From JBPYFK01 sp051984675 (GTDB taxonomy: Bacteria; Actinomycetota; Actinomycetes; Mycobacteriales; Pseudonocardiaceae): DNA of 27,119 bases. Location of the stretch: positions 1-27,119 of the forward strand of contig JBPYFK010000013.1 of NCBI GenBank assembly GCA_051984675.1, in the 5' to 3' direction. Position numbers and translations under genes: made by a program. The number at the start of each line of letters is the position of its first letter. Within the stretch, counting starts at the first letter, position 1. The notes under the pieces were generated by a model. That model worked only from the letters and a program-made list of their open reading frames with translations, was not told where the DNA came from and did not search any database. Of the stretch, positions 14,777-22,403 are shown piece by piece.

Positions 14777-14792
14777 ATCGAATCGATTCGAT
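14777..14792. promoter_or_regulatory. LacI-type operator, 16-bp perfect palindrome
   Basis: ATCGAATCGATTCGAT is perfectly symmetric with a central CG step, typical of LacI-family operators. It overlaps GATACT (14790-14795), a likely -10 hexamer for the MFS gene, 15 bases before its GTG start, so binding would block that promoter. Confidence 0.7.
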
Positions 14793-14807
14793 ACTGGGGG
14801 CCGACCC

Positions 14808-16025
14808 GTGACCGTCGAGTCACGCACTTCTCCACCAACCGTTCTCCGTGCCCGCAACGCCGTCGCGGCGGTATTCGCGATCAACGGATTCGCCATCGCC
14901 AGCTGGATGTCACGCATCCCCGAAGCCCGCCACGCACTCGGCATCACCCCAGGCCAGCTGGGCGGTCTGCTCCTGGCCATCTCGGTGGGCGCGATGATCG
15001 CCCTACCGCTTGCCGGAGCTCTCGTTCACCGATTCGGCGCGGCATCGGTTGTCACCGGGGCGTCCGTGCTGGACGCGGCAGGGGTGGCGTTCAGCGGCAT
15101 CGGCGCCGGAGCGCTCGGCGCCTACTGGCTGACCGGGATCGGCCTGTTCGCCTTGGGACTCGGTTCCGGGGTGTGGGACGTCGCGATGAACGTCGAAGGC
15201 GCAGCGGTCGAGCACGCACTCAAGCGCACGATCATGCCGCGGTTCCATGCCGGGTTCAGCCTGGGCACCGTCGTCGGTGCCGGGGTGGGAGCCGCGGCGG
15301 CAGCGTCGGGGATTCCGATCGCGGTCCATCTGATCGCAGCGGCGATCGCCGTCGCGGTGTTGCCCGCGTGTGCTGCACGGGCCTTCCTTCCGGCGCACGC
15401 TGATTCGGCCGGAGATCGGAAGAGTGGTCAGCCCTGGCGGGCGTGGACCGAGCCCCGAACATTGATCGTCGGGCTCATGGTGCTGGCACTGGCGCTCACC
15501 GAAGGCACCGCCAACGACTGGCTCGCCGTGGCCTTGGTGGACGGATACAAGGTGCCCCCTTGGGTTGGCGCCACTGGCTTTGCGGCATTCCTGACCGCCA
15601 TGACGGCGGGTCGGGTAGCGGGAACTGTGCTGATTGACCGGTTCGGCCGGCTTCGGGTGTTGTGGGCGACGATGGCGACCGCGGGCATCGGCGTCCTGCT
15701 CCTCGTCTTCGACACCTGGATGCCGGTAGCCTTGCTCGGCGCAGTGCTCTGGGGATTCGGCGCCTCCCTCGGGTTCCCGGTGGGAATGAGCGCCGCAGCC
15801 GACGACCCAAACCACGCCGCGGCCCGCGTCAGCGTGGTCTCCACAATCGGCTACGTCGCGTTCCTCGCCGGCCCTCCGCTGCTCGGCTACCTCGGCGACC
15901 ACGTCGGCACACTGCACGCCCTGCTCACCGTGGCCGTAGTCCTCGTCCCCTCCGCCATGGCCGTCCCGGCAGCCAAGTCGCCACCGACCGCAACCCCGTC
16001 CAGGGCACTGAACATCCCCTGTTAG
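14808..16025 (+). CDS. MFS transporter, YbjJ-like (405 aa)
   Basis: Starts at GTG 14808. A twelve-helix major facilitator of the YbjJ type: the first helix region has RNAVAAVFAINGFAIASWMS then RIPEARHALGITPGQLGGLL, where R-IP-------L characterises this group, followed by GLGSGVWDVAMNVEGAAVEH and PRFHAGFSLGTVVGAGVGAA, also group hallmarks. The second half has GTANDWLAVALVDGY and LIDRFGRLRVLWATM. Such proteins are presumed exporters or sugar-related transporters; none is well characterised biochemically. It is divergent from the LacI regulator and probably under its control, so the exported or imported molecule may be the regulator's effector. Confidence 0.92.
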   Translation: MTVESRTSPPTVLRARNAVAAVFAINGFAIASWMSRIPEARHALGITPGQLGGLLLAISVGAMIALPLAGALVHRFGAASVVTGASVLDAAGVAFSGIGAGALGAYWLTGIGLFALGLGSGVWDVAMNVEGAAVEHALKRTIMPRFHAGFSLGTVVGAGVGAAAAASGIPIAVHLIAAAIAVAVLPACAARAFLPAHADSAGDRKSGQPWRAWTEPRTLIVGLMVLALALTEGTANDWLAVALVDGYKVPPWVGATGFAAFLTAMTAGRVAGTVLIDRFGRLRVLWATMATAGIGVLLLVFDTWMPVALLGAVLWGFGASLGFPVGMSAAADDPNHAAARVSVVSTIGYVAFLAGPPLLGYLGDHVGTLHALLTVAVVLVPSAMAVPAAKSPPTATPSRALNIPC

Positions 16026-16251
16026 CCGCTACACGTCGATGCCGAACTCCGCTGAGTTCCAGGCCCGTCCACACCACGAGACCACGCGGGGATCACCGAT
16101 TACGTTCGACGCGCGTTCCGACCGGTACCGAACTAGCATTCGAGAATACCTGTGGTCAGATCGGGTATGCCGACGCTCGGTGGGAGTTGGGGCGAACCGT
16201 GCAACGACCTACCGAGCGTGATCAACTGGGGTTGAGTTGGGAGAGCGGACC

Positions 16252-16596
16252 ATGAGCGCCCCTCGTTACGCTGTCTTCGCCTTGGATCCAGACGGGCTGG
16301 TCGCGAGCTGGAATCCAGACGCTGAACAGATGAAGGGTTACTCAGCCTACGAGATCATCGGCCAGCACTTCTCGATCTTCTACCCGAAAGAGCGCGTGCG
16401 GGAGAAGCATCCGCAGGCCGAGCTGGAGTGGGCAGCCAGGAAGGGTTTCTGTGTCGATGACGGCTGGCGGATACGCAAGGACGGCAGCCAGTTCTGGGCT
16501 CACGTGTTCATCACCGCGCAACGCGACTCTCACGGCTCCCTCACGGGGTTCATCAAAGTCGTCCGCAACGACGGCCCCGTACCTACAACCCCGTAG
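16252..16596 (+). CDS. stand-alone PAS domain protein (114 aa)
   Basis: The whole protein is one PAS domain. The sensing core runs through YAVFALDPDGLVASWNPDAE and MKGYSAYEIIGQHFSIFYP, then KERVREKHPQAELEWAARKG and DDGWRIRKDGSQFWAHVFIT with the closing GSLTGFIKVVRN strand. It resembles the PAS domain normally found at the front of bacteriophytochrome-like or hybrid histidine kinases, but no kinase, GGDEF or output domain follows. ATG 16252 is preceded by GGAGAG at about seven bases; a TTG at 16237 would add five residues. It may act as a separate sensor or adaptor, or be the truncated front of a lost kinase; the sequence ends cleanly at TAG. Confidence 0.88.
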   Translation: MSAPRYAVFALDPDGLVASWNPDAEQMKGYSAYEIIGQHFSIFYPKERVREKHPQAELEWAARKGFCVDDGWRIRKDGSQFWAHVFITAQRDSHGSLTGFIKVVRNDGPVPTTP

Positions 16597-16743
16597 CTCG
16601 CTTGGTAGCGATTCCCGTCGGACAACACGAAGCACAGTCACTCAGATGGTCACGCAAGCAGCCCTGCCCGACCGGGTCCCCTGAGGAGGGTCCAGCTGAT
16701 CTGATGTCGTTGTCCACGCGAGTAAACGCGGGAGTGTCCGCGT

Positions 16744-17640
16744 CTACCGCATCGCCAGTGCGCGACGCACCACTCCATCGGCAGCTGCCAGCATCTCCGT
16801 GGCTCGCTCGGCGGTAGCACCGGTAATGCCCATGACGATGGCGGTCTTGGTGTTGCCGCCGGCCGCCTCCAGCGTTGCAGCCGCAGCGTCACCATCGAGC
16901 CCGGTGGCGGCCGCGACGATGCGACGGGCCCGATCCACCAGCTTGGCGTTGGTGGGGCGCATGTCGACCATCAGGTTCTCATAGACTTTGCCGAGCTGGA
17001 TCATGGCGGCCGTCGTGAGCATGTTGCACACCAACTTTTGTGCGGTGCCCGCCTTCATCCGCGTCGAACCTGCCAGCACCTCCGGACCAGTGTCGATCTC
17101 GATCGCGACGGTTGCATGGTGGCTGATCTCAGCACCGACGTTGCAGGAGACCGCAACCGTGCCGGCACCAACGCTTTGCGCGTAGTCGAGCCCGCCGAGG
17201 ACGTATGGCGTCCGACCGCTCGCGGCCAGCCCGACGACAACATCCACTGCGGCGAGCTCCGCGCCGCGCAGGTCAGCTTGGGCACTGGCTGTGTCATCTT
17301 CCGCGCCCTCGGCGGCGGCCGCGAACGCCGTGTTGCCACCCGCCAGCAGTGCGATCACCTGCGCGGGTTCGGTACCAAAGGTCGGTGGACATTCGGCGGC
17401 GTCGAGCATTCCCAGTCTTCCGCTGGTGCCCGCGCCGAGATAGATCAGCCGTCCGCCGTGAGCCAGCGCCGCACTGACCAGGTCGACCGCCTCGGCGATC
17501 CGCGGGAGGGCCGCACCAACCGCGGATGGGACCCGCTGGTCTTCATCATTAATGGTGCGAAGGACGTCAATCACCGGCATCGTATCGAGGTCTGCTGTGC
17601 CCGGATGGGCGGTCTCGGTGGCTAATTGCTGAAGCTGCAT
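16744..17640 (-). CDS. murQ: N-acetylmuramic acid 6-phosphate etherase (298 aa)
   Basis: Cleaves the lactyl ether of MurNAc-6-phosphate to GlcNAc-6-phosphate and D-lactate, in peptidoglycan recycling in the cytoplasm. It is a SIS-fold protein of normal length. The signature GAGTSGRLGMLDAAECPPTF occupies residues 69-88 and includes E83 (the catalytic acid of the E. coli enzyme has the same number); EGAEDD (about 110-115) holds the second conserved glutamate at 113. GRTPYVLGGLDYA and the later SISxxKAGTAQKLVCNML and NLMVDMRPTNAKL blocks are family hallmarks. It lies 66 bases downstream of anmK on the same strand and ends the putative recycling operon. Confidence 0.96.
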   Translation of the reverse strand: MQLQQLATETAHPGTADLDTMPVIDVLRTINDEDQRVPSAVGAALPRIAEAVDLVSAALAHGGRLIYLGAGTSGRLGMLDAAECPPTFGTEPAQVIALLAGGNTAFAAAAEGAEDDTASAQADLRGAELAAVDVVVGLAASGRTPYVLGGLDYAQSVGAGTVAVSCNVGAEISHHATVAIEIDTGPEVLAGSTRMKAGTAQKLVCNMLTTAAMIQLGKVYENLMVDMRPTNAKLVDRARRIVAAATGLDGDAAAATLEAAGGNTKTAIVMGITGATAERATEMLAAADGVVRRALAMR

Positions 17641-17706
17641 GATCGGCTGACCCTTTTCTTTCTCTCTGTCAATTCCGTACCGCCGTCGATCCCGTCTCCA
17701 GTCCGG

Positions 17707-19011
17707 TCACTGCGCCCGAGCACCGCGCAGACGCAACCGCTGCGGAAGAACGGGATATGACTCAGACCGCAACGGTGCGGCACCCGGTGTTGTTGTCCCG
17801 AGGAGGCGAGCCGCGGAGGCCCCAGTACAGCTCGGCACAGTGCCGGGCATGCCGTGTGCGGAGAGGAAACCCAGCGCGGCGAACGCGTACGCCTCTTTGG
17901 CTTGCGCCGGGATTCCGAGTTCGTCGCTGGTCCGCAATGGCGTTTCCGCAAGCTGTTGCTCCAGCATCCGCATGAGTACGGGGTTGCGGACTCCTCCGCC
18001 GGAAGCGATGACTTCGGTTGCGCCAAGTCGGTGCATCGCGTCGGCTATGGTGCGGGCGGTCACGAACGTGACGGTGGTGACCACGTCGTTCCACGAATCC
18101 ACCACGAGCCCTTCCAGCGCCGCGAGCAGGTACGGCAGATTGAACAACTCTTTGCCAGTGGTCTTGGGCCACGGTTTGCTGTAATAAGGCTCGCCCAGCA
18201 GGCGGTCCAGCAAGACTGGAAGTACCTGGCCGGCACCAGCCATCGCTCCGTCACGGTCGCAGTACTGGTTTCCGTCCGTGCCATGCTGCGCTGCGGCGTC
18301 GATCAGGGCGTTGCCAGGACCGATATCGAAGGCCAGGGGCGCAGCCCCGGGCGAGACGACGGTGCTATTGGCGATACCTCCGAGATTCAGCGCCGCAGGT
18401 CGGCCGGGACGCCCATGCAACAGCAGCACGTCGAACAGACCCACCAGCGGTGCCCCCTGGCCGCCAGCAGCGATGTCGCGGGCCCGCAAATCGCTGACAA
18501 CCGGGAGACCCGTTCGTTCGGCGATCCACGCGGGCTGTCCCAGTTGCAGGCTCCCCCGCACCTCGCTGCCTTCCACCCAGTGGAACATCGTCTGGCCATG
18601 CGAGACCACTAGGTCGGCCGCGCCGCCACACAGTCGCTCGATCGCCTCAGCCGCGGCGGAAGCAAACAAGCGGCCAAGTTCTGTGTCGAGCTCGCAGATC
18701 CGGGCCGCAGTTGTGGTGTTTGGTGGCAGCGCAGCGGCAAGCTTGTCACGAAGCCCTTGCGGATAGGGGGTGCTGAGCATTCCACGCGGGGTCAGCTCCA
18801 GGACGTCGTCGACCAGGCGGATCTCGGCGGCCGCGGCATCGACGGCGTCGTAGGAGGTGCCCGACATGAGACCGACGACCGGCCACAGTTTCGTGGTCCG
18901 CGGCCCGGGCTCGAGTTCATAGCGTGAGGAACCTCGACCGCGCAAGGATGCGTTGATGCCCCATTCGCGTTCCCCGGGATCCGACGCGCCGAAGGCCAAC
19001 GAGCGGATCAT
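17707..19011 (-). CDS. anmK: anhydro-N-acetylmuramic acid kinase (434 aa)
   Basis: Phosphorylates and opens 1,6-anhydro-MurNAc to MurNAc-6-phosphate, the substrate of MurQ. The ASKHA-type fold shows GLMSGTSYDAVDAA (47-60; most family members have SLDGxD, so Tyr and Ala are substitutions), VVSHGQT (136-142), NLGGIANST (210-218) and FDIGPGNALIDAA (229-241), whose Asp is the usual catalytic base, plus TVTFVTARTIADAM and ASGGGVRNPVLM for the sugar/ATP site. The usual family length is about 370-390 residues; the first 44 residues here are an extra, poorly conserved extension. ATG 19011 overlaps the stop of the upstream gntR gene by four bases (ATGA), which favours this start and translational coupling. 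Confidence 0.94.
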   Translation of the reverse strand: MIRSLAFGASDPGEREWGINASLRGRGSSRYELEPGPRTTKLWPVVGLMSGTSYDAVDAAAAEIRLVDDVLELTPRGMLSTPYPQGLRDKLAAALPPNTTTAARICELDTELGRLFASAAAEAIERLCGGAADLVVSHGQTMFHWVEGSEVRGSLQLGQPAWIAERTGLPVVSDLRARDIAAGGQGAPLVGLFDVLLLHGRPGRPAALNLGGIANSTVVSPGAAPLAFDIGPGNALIDAAAQHGTDGNQYCDRDGAMAGAGQVLPVLLDRLLGEPYYSKPWPKTTGKELFNLPYLLAALEGLVVDSWNDVVTTVTFVTARTIADAMHRLGATEVIASGGGVRNPVLMRMLEQQLAETPLRTSDELGIPAQAKEAYAFAALGFLSAHGMPGTVPSCTGASAARLLGTTTPGAAPLRSESYPVLPQRLRLRGARAQ

Positions 19012-19754
19012 TGTCGTGCTCTCACGACACCGGTCGCGGACTGCGGTGCACCCTGCGCACTTGCGGGCGCCAACTCAGTGACGATCTGGTACCGATCACC
19101 CCGGTATACCGAGCGGACGAACTCGAACACTCTGCCGCCCTCATCGCGTGAGGTCCGCTCGAACAAGAAGGCGGGTGAGTGCAACGGGACTTCCAGCAAG
19201 CGCGACTCCTCGGCGTCGGTGACGGTCGGCTCCACGACCTGCACACCACTGCCGAGGCCCACCCCGAACCGCTCCGCAAGGAGTTGGTAGAAGGAACAGC
19301 CGTCGAGATCCTGCCCGGTCAGGCCGGGGACCACGTCGCACGGCACGACCAGCGTCTCGATCGCCATGGGTGTGTCGTTGGCCAACCGGATCCGCTCGAC
19401 CCGCAGCACCCGCGTTTCTGGCGAAACTTCGAGCCTCCGGCCCAGCGGTGCGCCTGCGAAGATCACTTCTGAAGACATCGTGCGCGCCCCTGGCCGCATC
19501 CCGCGAGTACGCATGTCCGCGGAAAACGATGTCGCGGTCAGCTCCTGCACCATCTTCGGCGAAGCCACGAACGCGCCTGCTCCTGAGCGGCGCACAACGC
19601 GGCCCGCAAGGACCAGCTCATCCACCGCACGGCGCAACGTGACCCTGGAGACGCCGAGTTCCGCAGCGAGCTCGCGCTCCGGCGGCAGCGGGTCACCGGG
19701 CGAGCACGACGACAACCGCTCGAGCAACTCGTCCCGGACCCGTACGTATTTCAT
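19008..19754 (-). CDS. GntR family regulator, HutC/DasR-like with UTRA domain (248 aa)
   Basis: An N-terminal winged helix (about residues 1-68) reads DPLPPERELAAELGVSRVTL and RRAVDELVLAGRVVRRSGAG, then PKMVQELTATSFSADMRTRG opens a UTRA effector domain (about 75-235) with RIRLANDTPMAIETLVVP, LLAERFGVGL and FEFVRSVYRGDRYQI. This is the layout of NagR and DasR, aminosugar-phosphate-responsive repressors. Coupled by ATGA overlap to anmK and 71 bases downstream of the transporter gene, it most likely represses its own operon through the dyads near 21.3 kb. The effector is probably MurNAc-6-P or GlcNAc-6-P (inference from pathway). ATG 19754 starts the frame. Confidence 0.92.
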   Translation of the reverse strand: MKYVRVRDELLERLSSCSPGDPLPPERELAAELGVSRVTLRRAVDELVLAGRVVRRSGAGAFVASPKMVQELTATSFSADMRTRGMRPGARTMSSEVIFAGAPLGRRLEVSPETRVLRVERIRLANDTPMAIETLVVPCDVVPGLTGQDLDGCSFYQLLAERFGVGLGSGVQVVEPTVTDAEESRLLEVPLHSPAFLFERTSRDEGGRVFEFVRSVYRGDRYQIVTELAPASAQGAPQSATGVVRARQ

Positions 19755-19825
19755 CCGCTACTCCCCTGCTCCACGCCCGAATTTCAGACCAACCGCCTGC
19801 CCCGCTGGAGATCACCAGCCGCGTC

Positions 19826-21178
19826 TTAGGAGATCACCGGCTTTGCTGTAGGGGCCCCGCCGGTCGAGCGCGGTACCCCGGCTTCCAACGACACCCGCGA
19901 GGTCTCAGGAACGGCGAACACTACGACGAACACGACCACGGCCATTCCCACGAGGTAGAAAGCCGGGGCGATCGTGCTGCCGAACGCCGAGACCAGTGCC
20001 GTGGCGACCAACGGGGCGGTACCCCCAAAGATCATGTAGGCGAGGTTGTAGCCGATCGAGGAAGCGCTGACGCGGACCCTGGTCGGGAAGATCTCGACCT
20101 GCGTGGCGACCACGGCGGCGACCACGAAGCTCCAGGGCAGCGCGACGAGCAGTTGCCCAACGATGGCGGTGCTAAGGCTGCCCTGCCTGGCCAGCAGGAA
20201 CCCCGGCACGCTGAGCACGATAAAACCAACGGAACCGATGAACAGCAGCGGCTTACGGCCGATACGGTCACCGAGCATGCCGACCAGCGGAACCAGCGGC
20301 ACGGTCACCCCGAAGGCCGCCGCGTTGGCCAGCAGCGCCGCGGTCGGGCTCATCTTGATCGTGAGGGTGAGGTAGCTGATGAAATAGGTGCCGAGCGTGT
20401 AGGCACCGAGACCGCTTAGCGAAGCGATCGCAAAGACCAGCACAATATGTTTGCCGTGCTCACGTACCGACTCCCGCAGGGGCGCCCTTTCCACTGCGTG
20501 CCCCTCGCGAAGCTCCCTGAACGCGGGCGTCTCCTCCATCCTCAGCCGGATCAGCAGACCGACCAGAGCCAACGGACCCGCGACCAGGAACGGGATGCGC
20601 CAGCCCCAGTCCGTAAACGCCGCGTTCGAGATCGTCAGCCGGACCACCAGCACGCTCAGCGCCCCCAAGATAGCCGGCAAAGTAGTGAACGTTGCGGAGG
20701 TGGCCGTAAACAAGCCGCGTCGGCCTTGAGGGGCGTACTCCGTCATGAACGCCGTCGAGCCGGTGAACTCGCCACCTCCCGAGAAGCCCTGGATCACCCG
20801 GCACACCGCCAGAAGAAGTGGGGCGAGTAGGCCAGTGGTCGCGTATGTGGGAAGCAAGCCGATCGCCATCGTTGCCGCACCCATCACCAACACGACGGTA
20901 GCGAGCGTGCTGCGACGTCCGATGCGGTCTCCCAGGCTGCCCCAGAACAATCCACCAAGCGGCCGAGCGAGGAATGCAACACCATACAGCGCGAACGCTG
21001 AGAGCAACGCCGCGGTTTCGTTACCCGGCGGAAAGAACAGCTTCGTGACCACTGGGATCGCGGCCGAGTAGACCGCGAAGTCATACCACTCCACAAAATT
21101 GCCGACACTGCCAGCCGCCAGCGCCTGCAACCCCCCACGAACATTCCGCCGCAGCTCCGGCTCTTGTTGGTGATCCAT
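19826..21178 (-). CDS. MHS-type MFS transporter, candidate muramic-sugar importer (450 aa)
   Basis: A major facilitator of the metabolite:H+ symporter family: AAGSVGNFVEWYDFAVYSAA in helix 1, LARPLGGLFWGSLGDRIGRR between helices 2 and 3, CRVIQGFSGGGEFTGSTAFM and YAPQGRRGLFTATSATF in the middle, and DRIGRKPLLFIGSVGFIVLS in the second half. Known members carry proline, betaine, citrate, shikimate or dicarboxylates, so a muramic-sugar role would be novel. The start is ATG 21178 (or GTG 21181) because GAGGAAGG lies just upstream; a TTG at 21199 would put that site inside the gene. Its place as first gene of the operon with DasR-like sites in front supports linkage to cell-wall sugar recovery. Confidence 0.9.
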   Translation of the reverse strand: MDHQQEPELRRNVRGGLQALAAGSVGNFVEWYDFAVYSAAIPVVTKLFFPPGNETAALLSAFALYGVAFLARPLGGLFWGSLGDRIGRRSTLATVVLVMGAATMAIGLLPTYATTGLLAPLLLAVCRVIQGFSGGGEFTGSTAFMTEYAPQGRRGLFTATSATFTTLPAILGALSVLVVRLTISNAAFTDWGWRIPFLVAGPLALVGLLIRLRMEETPAFRELREGHAVERAPLRESVREHGKHIVLVFAIASLSGLGAYTLGTYFISYLTLTIKMSPTAALLANAAAFGVTVPLVPLVGMLGDRIGRKPLLFIGSVGFIVLSVPGFLLARQGSLSTAIVGQLLVALPWSFVVAAVVATQVEIFPTRVRVSASSIGYNLAYMIFGGTAPLVATALVSAFGSTIAPAFYLVGMAVVVFVVVFAVPETSRVSLEAGVPRSTGGAPTAKPVIS

Positions 21179-21249
21179 CACGACCTGCCTTCCTCGCAAG
21201 ATCCCGGGCGCGGCACATGGCTTGCGTCGTTGATCGCGAACACGATGGA

Positions 21250-21309
21250 GTAGACCAAAGGTCTACCGGCCTAGGCCAAGTCACAACACCGCTGTTTGGT
21301 CTAGTCCAA
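21250..21309. promoter_or_regulatory. three DasR/HutC-like dyads upstream of the transporter operon
   Basis: Site 1 is the perfect inverted repeat GTAGACC-AAA-GGTCTAC (21250-21266). Site 2 is the palindrome GGCCTAGGCC (21268-21277). Site 3 is TTGGTCTAGTCCAA (21296-21309), one base off symmetry. All share the GGTCTA/TAGACC or CTAG core of the DasR consensus TGGTCTAGACCA. They lie 72-131 bases upstream of the transporter ATG. Confidence 0.65.
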
Positions 21310-21347
21310 TGCGTGCTCCGGTTTCGAGCCGAGTGGACCTGTCCTGC

Positions 21348-21530
21348 TTACGCGCGCCGGAAGCGGCTTCCGACGATCTCTAGTCGCGAGTGCGGGGTCA
21401 GGGGGCTGGTGTGATGCACCACGGCGCGGACCCGGTGACCTCGACGCAAAGCTTCCTGCACGAGGGTGCTCCCGAGTCGACCGCCCGCGCCGAAGATCAG
21501 CAGAGCCCCCAGGCCGGCGTCGAACTGGTC
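21348..21530 (-). pseudogene. Rossmann-fold (NAD(P)-binding) protein fragment
   Basis: The residues GALLIFGAGGRLGSTLVQEA and LRRGHRVRAVVHHTSPLTPH then SRLEIVGSRFRRA make a typical first beta-alpha-beta unit of an NmrA/atypical SDR-like protein, with the dinucleotide motif GAGGRLG. The frame stops at 21348, after about 50 residues, where several hundred residues would normally follow. No start or ribosome site precedes it, and the upstream part of the frame reads like non-coding sequence. I consider it a truncated remnant. Confidence 0.6.
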
Positions 21531-21558
21531 GCCGTTGTCGGCTGACTCGTCGGGCGCA

Positions 21559-21888
21559 TCAGTTGCTTGCCCAGCGTGCGGGGTCGCGGCCCATCCAGCC
21601 CGCGAGCTGGTCGTAGGTCGCTGCGTCGTCCGGGATCGGGACGACATCTGCGAACGGCGTGTGATCGCGCGGACTAGAGGGGATGCGAGCCGTCACCATG
21701 GTGAGGGCGGCCTCGCCGAGGTCCTCGTCTAGCAGGTCGTGCCTGCCGATCGCGGCGGCCAGGTCCCAGCCGTGGGTGGTGAACTCGCCGACCAAGACGC
21801 CGTAGGCCGCGAACAGGGGCATCTGTCCGAACGGGAGCTTCGCCGTCAATGTCCCAAGCCAAGTTGGCTGACCCGGGGCAGATCTCAC
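21559..21888 (-). pseudogene. maleylpyruvate isomerase/TIGR03086-like protein fragment (C-terminal part)
   Basis: GTLTAKLPFGQMPLFAAYGV leads into GEFTTHGWDLAAAIGRHDLL, matching the E/HxxxHxWDL block of the DinB-like mycothiol-dependent maleylpyruvate isomerase group, then PDDAATYDQLAGWMGRDPAR near the end as in the group's usual C-terminus. The N-terminal half of the domain, with its own metal ligand, is missing, and the fragment begins next to the stop of the PH-like gene. It is therefore probably a truncated remnant rather than an active enzyme. The open frame remains intact, so a short product cannot be excluded. Confidence 0.65.
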
Positions 21889-21891
21889 GAG

Positions 21892-22221
21892 TCACCCGCT
21901 CGCGTACTGACGGAGAAGCGCCATGACGCGGGCGGGATCATCGGGAGAGAAGACGGGCCGAACGAACTTGCCAAGATCAAGGATGATGGCGGTGTCCTTC
22001 TTGGGACGGCGCAGGTCCAGCGGAGCCCAGTGCCGTAGGTCTCCGCTGCCCCACAGTCGACCCTTACCGGTCCACACTCCCATCGAACGACATTGCACGT
22101 CCTGGATGTCGGTGTACTGGATGCGTTTGCTCCCCGCCCAGGGAAAGTAGTACCGCCGTATCGTTACCCCCTCCTGATCGAGTTCAACCAGGCCATCGTT
22201 ATAAAGCACGGTGCGAGTCAT
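21892..22221 (-). CDS. PH-like small hypothetical protein (109 aa)
   Basis: From ATG 22221 the protein reads MTRTVLYNDGLVELDQEGVT then IRRYYFPWAGSKRIQYTDIQ, and later WTGKGRLWGSGDLRHWAPLD with KKDTAIILDLG and DPARVMALLRQ. The alternating strands and closing helix look like bacterial PH-like (bPH) domains in which a short beta-barrel precedes one helix. No signal peptide or membrane segment is present. GAGGAGG lies eight bases upstream of 22221, so the longer frame (to 22275) is unlikely. Function unknown; the family is recognised only by fold resemblance. Confidence 0.7.
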   Translation of the reverse strand: MTRTVLYNDGLVELDQEGVTIRRYYFPWAGSKRIQYTDIQDVQCRSMGVWTGKGRLWGSGDLRHWAPLDLRRPKKDTAIILDLGKFVRPVFSPDDPARVMALLRQYASG

Positions 22222-22317
22222 GACGACAGCCTCCTCAAGACCCGACCCCGACGTCGAGCCCCGGCCTGCGATCAATCCCTTGCGTTCAATCTGTCCCGCT
22301 TCTTCTCCGGAATCCGT

Positions 22318-22353
22318 CTAGCTTTCCACGGCGAGGGCGGCTCTGAAAGCTAG
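22318..22353. repeat. 9-bp inverted repeat (hairpin)
   Basis: CTAGCTTTC (22318-22326) and GAAAGCTAG (22345-22353) are perfect inverted copies around an 18-base loop, about 100 bases upstream of the PH-like gene. It could be an operator pair or a structured leader. Nothing gene-like surrounds it (22222-22678). Confidence 0.45.
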
Positions 22354-22403
22354 CCCTACCAGGGACGATTGCAGATGCGGACTGCCCGTACCTATCGTCG
22401 TTT

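Noticed and set aside
15003..15917. Minus-strand 304-codon open frame inside the YbjJ-like gene
   Set aside because: Antisense shadow, His/Arg/Gln-rich, with the plus strand clearly coding for conserved transporter blocks.
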